Shown in pieces: positions 1 through 9,542 of a stretch of 64,000 nucleotides of DNA. The first letter of the stretch is position 1, and each line of letters starts with the position of its first letter. A program made the translations under genes and the position numbers. The notes beneath the pieces were generated by a model. The model was not told where the DNA came from, did not search any database, and saw only the letters and a program-made list of their open reading frames with translations. Source of the DNA: Cellulosimicrobium arenosum (GTDB lineage Bacteria; Actinomycetota; Actinomycetes; Actinomycetales; Cellulomonadaceae); assembly GCF_014837295.1 (NCBI RefSeq), contig NZ_JACYHB010000010.1, forward strand, positions 62,001 to 126,000. Direction: 5' to 3'.

Positions 1-14
1 GTGGTGCTCGACAT
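1..14 (-). CDS. Possible start of a further gene of the sugar ABC operon (partial)
   Basis: On the minus strand an ATG lies at 14-12, preceded at a 9-base distance by GGAGAGG, a good ribosome binding site. Only four codons (Met-Ser-Ser-Thr) lie inside the window, so the product cannot be named. It has the same direction as the sugar ABC operon and begins about 110 bases past the binding-protein stop. It may therefore be the next operon gene, for example a catabolic enzyme for the imported sugar. This rests only on the start signal. Confidence 0.35.
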
Positions 15-80
15 CGTCGTCGACCTCTCCGTCGTCTCGGCACGGCTGCCGAGGTTGCTGATGCTCAGGGGTGGACCGGG

Positions 81-116
81 TACCGGCGGACGGTGCGTGC
101 GCGCCGCCCGCCGGTA
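81..116 (-). terminator. Hairpin downstream of the sugar-binding protein gene
   Basis: Arms 81-93 and 104-116 pair over 13 positions with one mismatch around a 10-base loop, just past the stop codon at 123. No T-run follows in the direction of transcription, so it is not a classical intrinsic terminator. It could be a 3' mRNA stabiliser that keeps binding-protein transcript abundant, or a weak terminator. Confidence 0.4.
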
Positions 117-122
117 TGACTG

Positions 123-1127
123 CTACTGCAGGTAGTCCGCCACGTTGTCGGCGTCGACGAGCGTGACGGGCTGATAGACCTCGCGCTCCTCGGCGTTGTC
201 GTAGTCGATCTCTTCGCCCGAGACGGCCTGGTCCGCCAGGTCGACGGTCAGCTCGCCCATCGCCGTCGGGTCCTGCGCGATCGTGGCCGACATGCCGTCG
301 TCCGCGATCGCGGTCAGGGCCTCGGCGTCACCGTTGAAGCCCACGGTCACGACGTCGGACACGGGGCTGAGGCCGGAGTCCTTGATCGCGTTCGCGGCGG
401 CGACACCCATCGGGTCGTTGCAGGCGAAGACGCCGGCGACGTCGGGGTCCTTGGCAAGGGCGTCCTTCATGATCTTGTAGCCCTCCTCCGCCTTCGAGTT
501 GCCGGAGAGCTCGGTGACGACGTCGTAGCCGAGCTTCTGGATCTCGTCGACGAAGCCGACGTTACGGCGTGCGGCGTAGACGGCCGACGGCTCGCACGTG
601 ATCGACACGACCTTCTTCGACCCGCCGTTGGCCTGGATCTGCTCGTCCATGAACTCCGCGGCCTGCGCCCCGCCGTCCTCGTTGTCGGAGATGACGATCG
701 CGTCGTAGGGCACGCCACCGCCACCGATGTCGTCGATGATCACCGGCACGTCGAGCTCCTGTGCCTTGGCGACGATCGGGCCGAGCGCGTCAGGCTTGAA
801 CGGGCTGATGATGAGCACGTCGACGCCCTTGTCGAGCAGGGCCTGCGCCCCGGTGACCATCTCGTTCTCGTCGCTCTTCTGGTCGTGGAGCTCGAAGTTC
901 CAGCCCTTGGCCTCGGCCGCCGAACGAGTTCCCTCCTCCATGTACTGGAAGAACTCGTACTGCATGTCGTACACCGAGAACCCGACGGTGACCTGCTCGT
1001 CCCCGCCGGAGCTGGCTACGTCGTCCCCGCCGCTACCACCGGTGTCTCCGGTGGAGCATGCGGTGAGCACCGTGGCGGTGACCGTCGCGAGTGCTGCGGT
1101 CGCAACCCACTTCTTCGTGATCTTCAT
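123..1127 (-). CDS. Sugar ABC transporter substrate-binding lipoprotein (CUT2 type)
   Basis: 334 residues. It is a lipoprotein: a short basic N-terminus, a hydrophobic stretch and a lipobox ending LTAC at about residue 24, then a Ser/Gly-rich linker. The rest is a periplasmic-binding-protein type 4 fold like ribose and rhamnose binding proteins, with QKSDENEMVTGAQALLDKGV and a later ACNDPMGVAAANAIKDSG segment typical of the family. The ATG at 1127 is chosen because the signal peptide begins there and AGAAAGG lies about 10 bases upstream. It is the last gene of the ATPase-permease-permease order and captures the sugar outside the cell. With two distinct permeases, the cassette most resembles rhizobial rhamnose transporters (RhaSTPQ). 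The substrate is inferred, also from the neighbouring GH106 enzyme. Confidence 0.88.
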   Translation of the reverse strand: MKITKKWVATAALATVTATVLTACSTGDTGGSGGDDVASSGGDEQVTVGFSVYDMQYEFFQYMEEGTRSAAEAKGWNFELHDQKSDENEMVTGAQALLDKGVDVLIISPFKPDALGPIVAKAQELDVPVIIDDIGGGGVPYDAIVISDNEDGGAQAAEFMDEQIQANGGSKKVVSITCEPSAVYAARRNVGFVDEIQKLGYDVVTELSGNSKAEEGYKIMKDALAKDPDVAGVFACNDPMGVAAANAIKDSGLSPVSDVVTVGFNGDAEALTAIADDGMSATIAQDPTAMGELTVDLADQAVSGEEIDYDNAEEREVYQPVTLVDADNVADYLQ

Positions 1128-1218
1128 TGCGAATGCCTTTCTGGGACCGAAGCACGCTGTTCCGGGTACCTCGAGTGGGGGTGGGTGAGAGCGGGCAGGA
1201 CGGTCGGGAGGACCGCCG

Positions 1219-2280
1219 TCATGCCGCCTTCGGTGTCCGGGGGCCGAACGACCTCCGAAGCAGGTTGACGCCTGCGAACCGCGTGCGCAGTCCGTCGATG
1301 GCGAGGGCGATGATGAGCACCGTGCCGAGGATGATGTTCTGGTAGGACGCGTCGACGCCGTGGGCGACGAGCACATCGTTGAGGACGGTGACCAGGAGGA
1401 CCGCGGAGAACGTCCCGACGAGGGAACCACGGCCGCCCTGCAGGCTGGCGCCGCCGAGCACCGCCGCCGTGATGACGCTCAGCTCGAAGCCGTCCTGCGC
1501 CGCGCCGTCGGCTGTCCAGACCCGGGTGATGTACGTGAGCGTCGCGATCCCGACCGCCAGGCCGACGAGAGCGAACACCACGAACCGGATCCGCGCGGCG
1601 GAGACGCCGCTGAATCGGGCCGCGACCGGCGACGACCCGAACGCGACGATCCGGCGGCCGGTCGGGGTACGACGCAGCAGCACGTACGCGAGCCCGAAGA
1701 CCACGACCATGAGGACGAACGGGAAGGGCACCAGAGCGAGGTTGAGGCTGCCGATCTGCGCGAAGGGCGAGTCGACCTCCGTGTACGGCAGCGTCGCCGG
1801 GCCGTTCTGCGTGAGCAGGTACGCGATACCACGGAAGACGAACAGCATCCCGAGGGTCGCGACGAAGGGCGGGACGCGCAGCGCGGTGACGAGGAAGCCG
1901 TTGACCATTCCGCACGCCGTCCCCGCCGCGAGCGCCGTCACGACCGCGAGACCCGTACCCCCGACGCCGTAGGCGAAGAGCGTCAGCACGCTGACGAGCG
2001 CGAGCTGGCCGCCCACCGAGAGGTCGAAGGCGCCGTTGATGATGAGGACGGTCATGGCGCACGCGACGATGCCCAGGTAGGCGCTCTCCCGCAGGATGGA
2101 CTGCAGGTTCGAGATCGCGAGGAAGTCCGGGGTCGTCGCGACCGCGACGAGCACGAGCAGCACGAGCACGGACGTGATGCCCCACGTGTCCCAGAACGAC
2201 CCGAAGTCGAGGCGTCGACCCGGGCGCGACGGATCAGAGGCCGGGGGCGTGGGCGCGGTGGTCAGGTCAGGGCTTGTCAT
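1219..2280 (-). CDS. Sugar ABC transporter permease, RbsC/RhaQ type
   Basis: About 353 residues with a hydrophilic N-terminal tail of some 35 residues followed by 8-10 membrane helices. The family signature for CUT2 permeases is visible ([20 protein letters not shown] early, [19 protein letters not shown] late). It forms one half of the membrane channel through which the bound sugar enters. The ATG at 2280 overlaps the stop of the preceding permease gene by 14 bases, so the two are translationally coupled. A 91-base gap separates it from the binding-protein gene. The pair of non-identical permeases argues for a heterodimeric channel as in rhamnose or autoinducer-2 importers rather than the single RbsC of ribose systems. 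Confidence 0.88.
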   Translation of the reverse strand: MTSPDLTTAPTPPASDPSRPGRRLDFGSFWDTWGITSVLVLLVLVAVATTPDFLAISNLQSILRESAYLGIVACAMTVLIINGAFDLSVGGQLALVSVLTLFAYGVGGTGLAVVTALAAGTACGMVNGFLVTALRVPPFVATLGMLFVFRGIAYLLTQNGPATLPYTEVDSPFAQIGSLNLALVPFPFVLMVVVFGLAYVLLRRTPTGRRIVAFGSSPVAARFSGVSAARIRFVVFALVGLAVGIATLTYITRVWTADGAAQDGFELSVITAAVLGGASLQGGRGSLVGTFSAVLLVTVLNDVLVAHGVDASYQNIILGTVLIIALAIDGLRTRFAGVNLLRRSFGPRTPKAA

Positions 2281-3280
2281 CGAGGACCTCCACGGGTGCC
2301 TTGCGGCGGATCGCCTGGATCGCGAGGGCGGCGACCAGCAGGAGTCCAACGCTGATGCGCTGGTAGGCGGGGGGGACGTTGAGCAGGTTGAGACCGTTGC
2401 GGATCGTCTCGATCAGCAGCGCCCCGATCACCGTGCCCATGACCGCCGCGTGCCCACCGAGGAGGCTCGTCCCACCGATGACGACGATGGTGATCGCGTC
2501 GAGCTCGAACCCGAGGCCGAGCTGGCCGGAACCCTTCTGCAGCTGGGCGGAGATGAGGATCCCCCAGATCGCCCCCGCGACGCCGATCATCACGTAGACG
2601 GCGAGCCGGATGCGGTCGACGGGCAGTCCCGACAGATGTGCCGCATCACGGTTGCTCCCGATCGCCGCGACGTGCCGGCCGAACCGCGTGCGGTACGTGA
2701 CCCACAGCATGACGGCGAGGGCGAGGACGGCGAGGACGATCGGCATCGGGATGCCGAGCGGCCGGCCGGCCGCCATGTACTTGAGCGTCGGGTCGTTGAC
2801 GATGACGTCGCGCCCGCCGGACAGTGCCGTCGCCGCGCCGCGGACGATGACCATCGTCGCGAGGGTCGCGATGAACGGCGTGACGCCGAATCGCGTGATG
2901 ACGAGGCCGTTGAGCACGCCCACGAGAGCTCCCGTGACGAGACCGGCGAGCATCCCGACGAGGCCGTGGGCCCCGTCGGCGATCACGGTGCACGTGATCA
3001 CGCCGGTCAGCGCGACCGTGGAGCCGACCGAGAGGTCGAACTCGCCCATCGTGATGCACAGCGTCATGGCGAGACCCGGGATGACGATGATGCTCGCGGC
3101 GACGAGCACGTTCTCGAGGTTGCCCAGCGTGAGGAAGCGGGACGTGGCGAACGACAGCGCTGCGGCGACGAGGATCAGCGGGATCGTCAGGGGCGCGGAC
3201 CGCAGCGCCGAGACGACGACGTCGACGACGGTCCGTCGGGGCGGCGCGCTCGTGGTTCGCCGCTCGGTCGTGGTGCTCAT
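2267..3280 (-). CDS. Sugar ABC transporter permease, RbsC/RhaP type
   Basis: 337 residues. Membrane helices begin near residue 28. The CUT2 signature reads [19 protein letters not shown] and, near the C-terminus, [20 protein letters not shown]. It is the other half of the heteromeric channel. The ATG at 3280 sits in an ATGA overlap with the stop of the ATPase gene (3277), a sign of tight translational coupling. It is only moderately similar to the following permease, so both are likely needed. Confidence 0.88.
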   Translation of the reverse strand: MSTTTERRTTSAPPRRTVVDVVVSALRSAPLTIPLILVAAALSFATSRFLTLGNLENVLVAASIIVIPGLAMTLCITMGEFDLSVGSTVALTGVITCTVIADGAHGLVGMLAGLVTGALVGVLNGLVITRFGVTPFIATLATMVIVRGAATALSGGRDVIVNDPTLKYMAAGRPLGIPMPIVLAVLALAVMLWVTYRTRFGRHVAAIGSNRDAAHLSGLPVDRIRLAVYVMIGVAGAIWGILISAQLQKGSGQLGLGFELDAITIVVIGGTSLLGGHAAVMGTVIGALLIETIRNGLNLLNVPPAYQRISVGLLLVAALAIQAIRRKAPVEVLDDKP

Positions 3281-4797
3281 GCCGCCACCCCGATCCGGCG
3301 GCCGGTCGTCGCGCACGCGATGACGTTCTCCTCGGTACGTTCGTCGCCGTCGAGCCGGCCGACGACACGCCCCTGGGAGAGCACGACGACCCGGTCGCTC
3401 ATGCCGAGCAGCTCGGGCAGGTCGCTCGAGACCATGAGCACCGCGACGCCGCTCTTGGTGAGCTCGCCGATGAGCTGGTGGATCTCGGCCTTCGCCCCGA
3501 TGTCGACGCCGCGTGTGGGCTCGTTGAGCACGAGCAGGTCGCCACCGGGCGCGAGCGCGCGACCGAGCAGCACCTTCTGCTGGTTGCCCCCCGAGAGCTG
3601 GCCGATGAGCTGGGCCGGGCTGCTGGCCTTGATCCGCATGCGGCTCCGATAGCTGTCGTAGGTCTCCCGCTCCTTCGCGAAGGACAGGAGCCGCGCGACT
3701 CCGCGCATCCGGTCGAGGATCGTGATCGTGACGTTCTGCGCGACCGTCAGGTGCGGCAGGTTCCCCGCGGACTTGCGGTCCTCGTGGAGGAAGCCGACCC
3801 CGGCGCGCAGCGCGTCGGCGGGGCTGGACGGTGCGTACCTCTCACAGTGCAGGGTCATGCTCCCGCGGCGGGCCGCGAGCGCGCCGTACACCGCCTCCGT
3901 GAGCTCGGTCTGCCCGGCACCTGCGACCCCGCCGATCCCGACCACCTCACCGGCACGGACATCGAGGCTCACGTCCCGCAGGATGCGCCCGGCCGAGAGA
4001 CCGTCGAGCCCGAGCACCACCTCCCCCGGGACACCGGGCTCGCGGGTGAACACCGAGGAGACCTCGCGACCCACCATGTGGCGCACGAGCTCGTCCTCGG
4101 TGGTGCTCGCGATGTCGAGCGTCGCGACGTGCTTGCCGTCGCGGAGCACCGTCGCGCGGTCCGCGATCTCGAAGACCTCTTCGAGGTGGTGGCTCACGTA
4201 GATGACGGAGCGCCCCTCGTCGCGCAAGCGGCGCACGACGTCGAGGAGCCGCGCGACCTCGCTGTGGGACAGGGCGGCCGTCGGCTCGTCCATGACGATG
4301 ACCTGGCCCTCCACCGAGAGTGCCTTGGCGATCTCGACGAGCTGCTGCTCCGAGACGCTGAGGTCGCCGACCCGGGCGTCCGGGTCGATCTCCCAGTCGA
4401 GCATCCCGAAGACGCGACGGCACTCGTCGCGCATCACGCCGTAGCGGATGCCTCGGGTCGCAGCCACGACCGGCTCGCGGCCGACGAAGACGTTCTCCGC
4501 CACCGTCAGGTCGGGGAAGAGCGTGAACTCCTGGTAGATCACCGCGATGCCCGCGACGAGCGCGTCGTGCGGCTTCGCGGGAGAGTACGGGTTGCCGTCG
4601 AGGACGACCGTCCCCGCGGTCGGCGTGTTCACGCCACCCAGGACCTTGAGGAGCGTGGACTTGCCCGCGCCGTTCTCCCCGACGAGAGCGTGGACCTCGC
4701 CGCGGGCCACCGTGAATCCCACGTCGTCGAGCGCCCGGACCCCCGGGAACTCCACCGTGAGACCAGTGACCTCGAGCACCGGGTCGTGTTCCGACAT
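3277..4797 (-). CDS. Sugar ABC transporter ATP-binding protein (two ABC domains)
   Basis: 506 residues. There are two tandem ATPase domains, as in RbsA, MglA, XylG and RhaT. The first has Walker [10 protein letters not shown] and signature [14 protein letters not shown] followed by [11 protein letters not shown]. The second has a degenerate Walker A (GVAGAGQTE), signature [15 protein letters not shown] and [11 protein letters not shown]. It energises sugar import on the cytoplasmic face. The ATG at 4797 is preferred because GGAAGGGAA lies about 12 bases upstream; an in-frame ATG at 4821 has only a weak site. It is the first gene of the operon, behind a promoter at 4865-4894 and an operator at 4836-4851 in the leader. 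Confidence 0.92.
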   Translation of the reverse strand: MSEHDPVLEVTGLTVEFPGVRALDDVGFTVARGEVHALVGENGAGKSTLLKVLGGVNTPTAGTVVLDGNPYSPAKPHDALVAGIAVIYQEFTLFPDLTVAENVFVGREPVVAATRGIRYGVMRDECRRVFGMLDWEIDPDARVGDLSVSEQQLVEIAKALSVEGQVIVMDEPTAALSHSEVARLLDVVRRLRDEGRSVIYVSHHLEEVFEIADRATVLRDGKHVATLDIASTTEDELVRHMVGREVSSVFTREPGVPGEVVLGLDGLSAGRILRDVSLDVRAGEVVGIGGVAGAGQTELTEAVYGALAARRGSMTLHCERYAPSSPADALRAGVGFLHEDRKSAGNLPHLTVAQNVTITILDRMRGVARLLSFAKERETYDSYRSRMRIKASSPAQLIGQLSGGNQQKVLLGRALAPGGDLLVLNEPTRGVDIGAKAEIHQLIGELTKSGVAVLMVSSDLPELLGMSDRVVVLSQGRVVGRLDGDERTEENVIACATTGRRIGVAA

Positions 4798-4835
4798 CTG
4801 CGTCGTCGTTCCCTTCCGCATCTTCGCGTCGACGT

Positions 4836-4851
4836 CATGAATCGTTTCATG
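4836..4851. promoter_or_regulatory. LacI-type operator in the leader of the sugar ABC operon
   Basis: CATGAATCGTTTCATG is a near-perfect palindrome with the central CG typical of LacI/GalR operators. Its 12-base core recurs as exact reverse complement at 9444-9455, upstream of the GH106 gene. It lies 41 bases before the ATPase start and just downstream of the predicted transcription start, a position suited to repression. The cognate regulator is not in the window: the only LacI protein here has another operator beside it. Confidence 0.75.
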
Positions 4852-4864
4852 TCGCCGTTGCACG

Positions 4865-4894
4865 ACTATAGGTGGCCGTTCGGCGACGCGTCAA
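4865..4894 (-). promoter_or_regulatory. Promoter of the sugar ABC operon
   Basis: On the minus strand TTGACG (4894-4889), an 18-base spacer and TATAGT (4870-4865) form a good sigma-70-type promoter. Transcription would begin near 4858, about ten bases before the palindromic operator. The same box-operator geometry is found at the GH106 gene. Confidence 0.65.
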
Positions 4895-4936
4895 CACCAT
4901 GCCCGCACGAGCACGGCACTGACACGTCTAGCGCTG

Positions 4937-7900
4937 TCATCCGCAAGAGGTCGCGCCGTACGACGCGGTGAGCTCCTGCTCGACGGAGCGTCCGTCGACC
5001 AGCGCCGTCACTCGCACCCCGGTCACGGCTCCAGGCACCTCTGAGGCGCGGGAGGAGAACGCCTGGTAGGCACTGTCGCCCACCTCGACGCCCGTGAAGG
5101 TCTTCGACCCGAACGGGGTCTCCAGGACGACGTCCACCGGGACGGCATCGGCGTTCACCGCTCGGACCGCTACGTAGGCCCGACCCGCCAGGCATCGAGA
5201 CCGTGCCTCCACCTCGACGTCGACGGGGGTCTCGTCGTCGGCCGGGAGCGCCCACACGTCGGCGAGCGACGGATCGGCCACGTCGGGATTCGCACGGCTC
5301 TGGAACCGCACCGTCACCGTGTCGGACCGCACGAGCTCCGCGGGCACGACCAGTCGCCAGCCCTCGGTCCCCTCCCGTCGGACGTCCCGCACGTTCTCGC
5401 GCGTCGCCACGCGCTCGCCGCCGACGTACACCTGGTACCCCTTGACCTGCGGGTCATCGTTGTACGTCTCGAGACCCTGCAGCACGAACGACCTCCCTGC
5501 CTCGACCGCGAGGTCGACCTCGTACCAGGCGTCCGGCACGCGGTACCCCCCGTAGCGACGCGTCAGGCCCGCCTCGACGTTCGTCCCGCTCGTCGGCGAG
5601 CTCTCGAGGGCATGCGCGGCCTCCGAGTCGCGGTCCCCGAGGTCCACGTGATCGAGAGCGGCATCGGGTGGGGTGGCGAACGACGCGTCGAGCACGAGCG
5701 CTCGCGCCGCGACGAGCTGGTCGCCCACCGCGAACGTCGCCGTGAGGTCGGTGTCCCCGTCCGGTACGAACCCGGTGGACCGGGCCGTCGCGACCGCTGT
5801 GACCTCGCCGTGCGCCGGCAGGGTGACCGGCACGGCCACGCCGTCGACCCAGCCTGCCCCGAGAGCGCCGGGCACCCCGGTCACGGGCTCTTCGGAGTCG
5901 TTCTCGATCGTCAGTGTGACCTCGGCGCGGTCGCTCGTCACGGAGGTCTTCGCCGTGGCGGCGGTGATTCGCAGCGGGCTCGTCACGAGATCGCCCCCCG
6001 ACGTCGCGAACGGCAGCAGCGCGACCGGGCCGAGCAGCCCCGACTCACCACCCTCGCCGCGCTCCGCGCCGTCCGTGTTGGTCACCGTGACCTCGACCGT
6101 GTTCGTCCCGACGACGAGCGCGTCGCCGACGTCAGTCCGGAACGGGGCGCGCAGGAGCGTCGCAACCTCTTCGCCGTTGACCGACACGCGCGCCGCGTGC
6201 GCGACGCGGCCGAGGTCGAGCGTCCAGTCGGCCGCGAGGTCGTCGGCGGTGAGCTCGAACGCCCGTGAGTACACGCCGTCGCCCGAGTACCGCGGCGCGA
6301 GGTCGTCCCACGAGCGCAGCGGTCGGTCGATCGCGTCGGAGCCGTCACCGAGCTCGAGACGCCAGTCGCCGTCGAGCCGGCGCTCGGTGGGTAGCGGCGG
6401 AGTCACGACGGCCCCCGTGAACGTCCGCGATCCGTCCGTCGCCGTGACGACGGTCGGTCCCGACCTGTCGGACCGCACGGTCACGCCCAGCGTCTCCTCG
6501 TCCTCGCCACCCGACGGGCCGACCGACCGGACCGTCCCGACGCCGTCGACGTGCACAGCGTGCGCCGACGCACCGGTCTCCGTCGAGATCGTCACGCCGA
6601 CCGGCACGCCTGGCTCGAGCGTGAGCGGCATGGTGGTGCGGGCTTCCCCTGTGACGTACGACGGCGCACGGCGCACGTCGCCCGAGTCGAAGTCCCACAG
6701 CGCGGGGACGCCGCTCGCGGGGAACGTCGCGTCCGTCGTCATGGTGACCGTGCCCTCGTTGAGGAGCAGGTAGCCCGAGGACCCGTGCTCCTGGAAGCGC
6801 AGGACGCGCACGGTGGTGCTCGGGTCGTCGAGCACGACGGCGGCCCGCCCGAGCGACGCCGCGGCCGCTCCGGCGTCGGATGCCTCGTCCTGGACGACGA
6901 CGCGGTCCCCGCCTGCGTCGACGAGGTGCAAGACGGCGGCGGCGAGCTCGTCGTCGCGGCCCTCGACCTCGCGCGTCGGGGCGGGGCCGGCGAGCACGAC
7001 CTCCCCGCCCGCCTCGACGAGCTCGACGAGGCGCTGCACGGCCTCGAGAGACACGACCGGGGCGGTCGGGACGACGATGGTCGAGTACGTCATCTCGCCG
7101 ACCTCCAGCCGTCCGTCGGCCGTGACGACCGCGTGCGCGAGGATCGACGGGTCGTCGCTGAGCGCGCCCTCGTCCAGCAGGTCGAAGTCGACCTGCCGGT
7201 CCTCGAGCGAGTGCTGTGCCGCGAAGAACGGGTCGTCGACCGCCGACTGCTCCTGCGCCGTCGACGAGGCACCTTGCGCGGCCTCGGCCGCACGCTGCAT
7301 CTGGACGACGGCGGTCTGCGCGGCCGTGGTGTGCCGGCCGAACTCCATGAGTCGCCCCGTCCACTCCGACAGCTCCGGCACGTACTGCCACCACGCGTTC
7401 TCCTCGCTGAAGACCGGCGGGTAGGGAGCGGTGCCCGGTGCGTCGAAGGTCGCGTGGAACAGTGCCTTGTTGATCCCACGGACGGCCGACATCGCGGTAC
7501 CGCGACGCACGTCCGCGATGCTCCTGCTCCACCCGGTCGCACCCATGAGCTCGTCGTAGACGAGGGGCCGGCCGAGCTGGTGGGCGACGCTCGCGGGCTC
7601 ACGGGGCAGACTGCGCGCCCAGCCGCGCTCCACGTGGTCGTAGATCAGGTCGGTCCCGGGAACCTGCGCCCACTGATGCATCGTCAGGAGGTTGCCCGAC
7701 TCGTGCAGGCGACCGGCGGGGCCGTACTCGTCGTACAGAGGGTTGGAGATCATCGCGACGCCGTGGGCCTCGGCCCACTCGTACTTCGTCTTCCAGTAGG
7801 CGTCGGCCCACTGGTCGGACATCGCGCGATAGAACCGGCCGCGCAGCTCGTCGCCCTCGGCACCCAGGTCGCCGTACACCGCGGCGATGGCGGCCGCGAC

Positions 7901-9406
7901 AGGGACGCCGTCCTGCTCGAGTCGTTCGGCGAGGTCGGGCGACCACGGAGGCAGGTCGTCGCCGTGCCGGCCGACCTCGGGCTCGTCGTCGGCGAACCCG
8001 AGGAGCGTCGTCCCGAGGTACTCGCCGAAGCGGTCCGCATACTCGTCGAACACGACGTCGAGATACAGCTCCTGCGCCTCGACGGACATGCTGTCGAGGT
8101 ACAGCGCGCGGTCGCCGGTGCGCGGCACCGACCGGTACGCCTCGATGCGCCACCGACCGTCCGGTGCGGGCCAGGTCCCGTCGTCCGTGCCGTAGAGGTC
8201 CGTGAGGTCGACGACGCGATCCAGGTCCTGCGCCCCCTCCCCGCTCGCCGGTCGGGCGGTCACGGCGACGACGTCGTCGAGCACGCGCGACCGTGTGTCG
8301 AAATCGGTGATCGAGGTCGCGTCCTCGAAGTCGTTCGCGTAGAGCGGGTCGCCGCCGGGCACGGTCGAGACCTCGAGGTCGTCCAGCGCCCACGCCTGCG
8401 GGCCGTCGACGCGCATGCCGACGCCGCCGCTCGCGTGCGCGGTGTCGGTCACCGTCGGCTCGGCGACGCCGTCGAGCGTCACGTCGATGTCAGCCCCCTC
8501 GACCCGGATCGTGATGTCGTGCGCGGTCGCGGGGTCCCAGCCGGGACGGGTGGTCGAACCGACGCGCAGGTTCACGAACGCGCCGCCGGTCTGCCGCCAG
8601 AAGTCCACCTGACCGTCGGCGCGGACGTCGACCAGGTATCCGTTGCGCGGATCCTCCGAGCGCACCATGAAGCCCGCCGTGGCGGAACGGATCGTGAAGG
8701 TCGCGTCGAGGCTGTAGTCCGTCCAGTGGGCCCCGTCGCGCAGCAGCGTGATCCCGGGCGTCCGGCTCGCGTCGGCCACGACCTGACCCTCCTCAGCAGA
8801 GAGCGATGCTCCGAAGAGGTCGTGCAGCGGCACGTCGGTGCCCCCCTCGCGGACGGCCGTGCCGCCGCTCATGAGCGTCTTGACCGCGAGGTCCGGTCGC
8901 GGCTCGTAGGTCCTGTCGCCCACCGTGCCGCCCTGCACGACGAACCCGCCGGCCATGCCGCTCGGAAACTTGGCGTCGTCGTCGAGCCACACCTTCAGGC
9001 CGAGCTCCTCGGACCTCTCGAGCAGGTGCCCGACACGGTCGAACCACGCCTCGCTGAAGTACTCCTCGGGCAACGAGCCGTCCCAGCGGAACACGACGAC
9101 CTCTCGGAACCCCGCGTCGTGGATCGACTCGAGGCGCGCGTCCACCTGAGCCTCGGTCTGCGCCCGGTCCCAGAACCACAGCACTGCCGGCCGCTGGTCG
9201 GTCGGGTTCTCGAAGTCGCCGACGTCGAAGCCCGGGACGTCCGGTGGCAGCTCTGCGCCCATCTCCACGCCGCTCGCCCCGGCGCCACCGGCAGGGTCGG
9301 CTCCGCTCGGTGCGACCAGGGTCGCAGTCAGGCCACAGGCCACGAGCACTGCCACGGCGCCACGGCGGGCGTGCGACCAGCTGGTACGGAGTGACGTCGT
9401 CGTCAT
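4937..9406 (-). CDS. Secreted GH106-like alpha-L-rhamnosidase, multidomain, 1489 aa
   Basis: A signal peptide covers about residues 1-37. Early catalytic-domain motifs match GH106 enzymes: RPAVLWFWDRA near residue 72, FREVVVFRWDG near 100, and GLKVWLDDDAKFPSGMAGG near 136-154. A concanavalin-like/DUF1080-type domain appears inserted from about 218 to 345. The central part resumes the GH106 barrel, and the C-terminal third holds a galactose-binding-like beta-sandwich (DGDWRLELGDG onward) and a further beta-rich domain ending in Cys. It probably releases terminal rhamnose from plant or bacterial polysaccharides outside the cell. The ATG at 9406 is chosen for GGGAA six bases upstream. It shares promoter layout and operator with the ABC operon directly downstream. 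The family assignment rests on motifs; 1489 residues is long for the family. Confidence 0.8.
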   Translation of the reverse strand: MTTTSLRTSWSHARRGAVAVLVACGLTATLVAPSGADPAGGAGASGVEMGAELPPDVPGFDVGDFENPTDQRPAVLWFWDRAQTEAQVDARLESIHDAGFREVVVFRWDGSLPEEYFSEAWFDRVGHLLERSEELGLKVWLDDDAKFPSGMAGGFVVQGGTVGDRTYEPRPDLAVKTLMSGGTAVREGGTDVPLHDLFGASLSAEEGQVVADASRTPGITLLRDGAHWTDYSLDATFTIRSATAGFMVRSEDPRNGYLVDVRADGQVDFWRQTGGAFVNLRVGSTTRPGWDPATAHDITIRVEGADIDVTLDGVAEPTVTDTAHASGGVGMRVDGPQAWALDDLEVSTVPGGDPLYANDFEDATSITDFDTRSRVLDDVVAVTARPASGEGAQDLDRVVDLTDLYGTDDGTWPAPDGRWRIEAYRSVPRTGDRALYLDSMSVEAQELYLDVVFDEYADRFGEYLGTTLLGFADDEPEVGRHGDDLPPWSPDLAERLEQDGVPVAAAIAAVYGDLGAEGDELRGRFYRAMSDQWADAYWKTKYEWAEAHGVAMISNPLYDEYGPAGRLHESGNLLTMHQWAQVPGTDLIYDHVERGWARSLPREPASVAHQLGRPLVYDELMGATGWSRSIADVRRGTAMSAVRGINKALFHATFDAPGTAPYPPVFSEENAWWQYVPELSEWTGRLMEFGRHTTAAQTAVVQMQRAAEAAQGASSTAQEQSAVDDPFFAAQHSLEDRQVDFDLLDEGALSDDPSILAHAVVTADGRLEVGEMTYSTIVVPTAPVVSLEAVQRLVELVEAGGEVVLAGPAPTREVEGRDDELAAAVLHLVDAGGDRVVVQDEASDAGAAAASLGRAAVVLDDPSTTVRVLRFQEHGSSGYLLLNEGTVTMTTDATFPASGVPALWDFDSGDVRRAPSYVTGEARTTMPLTLEPGVPVGVTISTETGASAHAVHVDGVGTVRSVGPSGGEDEETLGVTVRSDRSGPTVVTATDGSRTFTGAVVTPPLPTERRLDGDWRLELGDGSDAIDRPLRSWDDLAPRYSGDGVYSRAFELTADDLAADWTLDLGRVAHAARVSVNGEEVATLLRAPFRTDVGDALVVGTNTVEVTVTNTDGAERGEGGESGLLGPVALLPFATSGGDLVTSPLRITAATAKTSVTSDRAEVTLTIENDSEEPVTGVPGALGAGWVDGVAVPVTLPAHGEVTAVATARSTGFVPDGDTDLTATFAVGDQLVAARALVLDASFATPPDAALDHVDLGDRDSEAAHALESSPTSGTNVEAGLTRRYGGYRVPDAWYEVDLAVEAGRSFVLQGLETYNDDPQVKGYQVYVGGERVATRENVRDVRREGTEGWRLVVPAELVRSDTVTVRFQSRANPDVADPSLADVWALPADDETPVDVEVEARSRCLAGRAYVAVRAVNADAVPVDVVLETPFGSKTFTGVEVGDSAYQAFSSRASEVPGAVTGVRVTALVDGRSVEQELTASYGATSCG

Positions 9407-9443
9407 TGTCGTTCCCATCGTGAGCAACGTTGCCGAGGAGGAG

Positions 9444-9455
9444 TGAAACGATTCA
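9444..9455. promoter_or_regulatory. LacI-type operator upstream of the GH106 gene
   Basis: TGAAACGATTCA is the exact reverse complement of the core of the operator at 4838-4849. It lies 38 bases before the GH106 start and about 10 bases after the predicted transcription start, the same geometry as at the ABC operon. One LacI-family repressor probably controls both units. Confidence 0.75.
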
Positions 9456-9471
9456 TCCACTCCGACATGTG

Positions 9472-9500
9472 ACGCTACCGTGCGAGAGCATGGTGGTCAA
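9472..9500 (-). promoter_or_regulatory. Promoter of the GH106 gene
   Basis: Minus strand TTGACC (9500-9495), a 17-base spacer and TAGCGT (9477-9472). The -10 box is weaker than that of the ABC operon. The predicted start near 9465 puts the operator at 9444-9455 in the early leader. Confidence 0.55.
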
Positions 9501-9542
9501 CGACTCCGGTCACCTGCCCGCGCGGGCTGCGGTCTCCGCCCG

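Noticed and set aside
4936-5255. Small minus-strand frame around 4866-5255 next to the ABC promoter
   Set aside because: It overlaps the end of the GH106 gene in another frame and has no start signal or domain.
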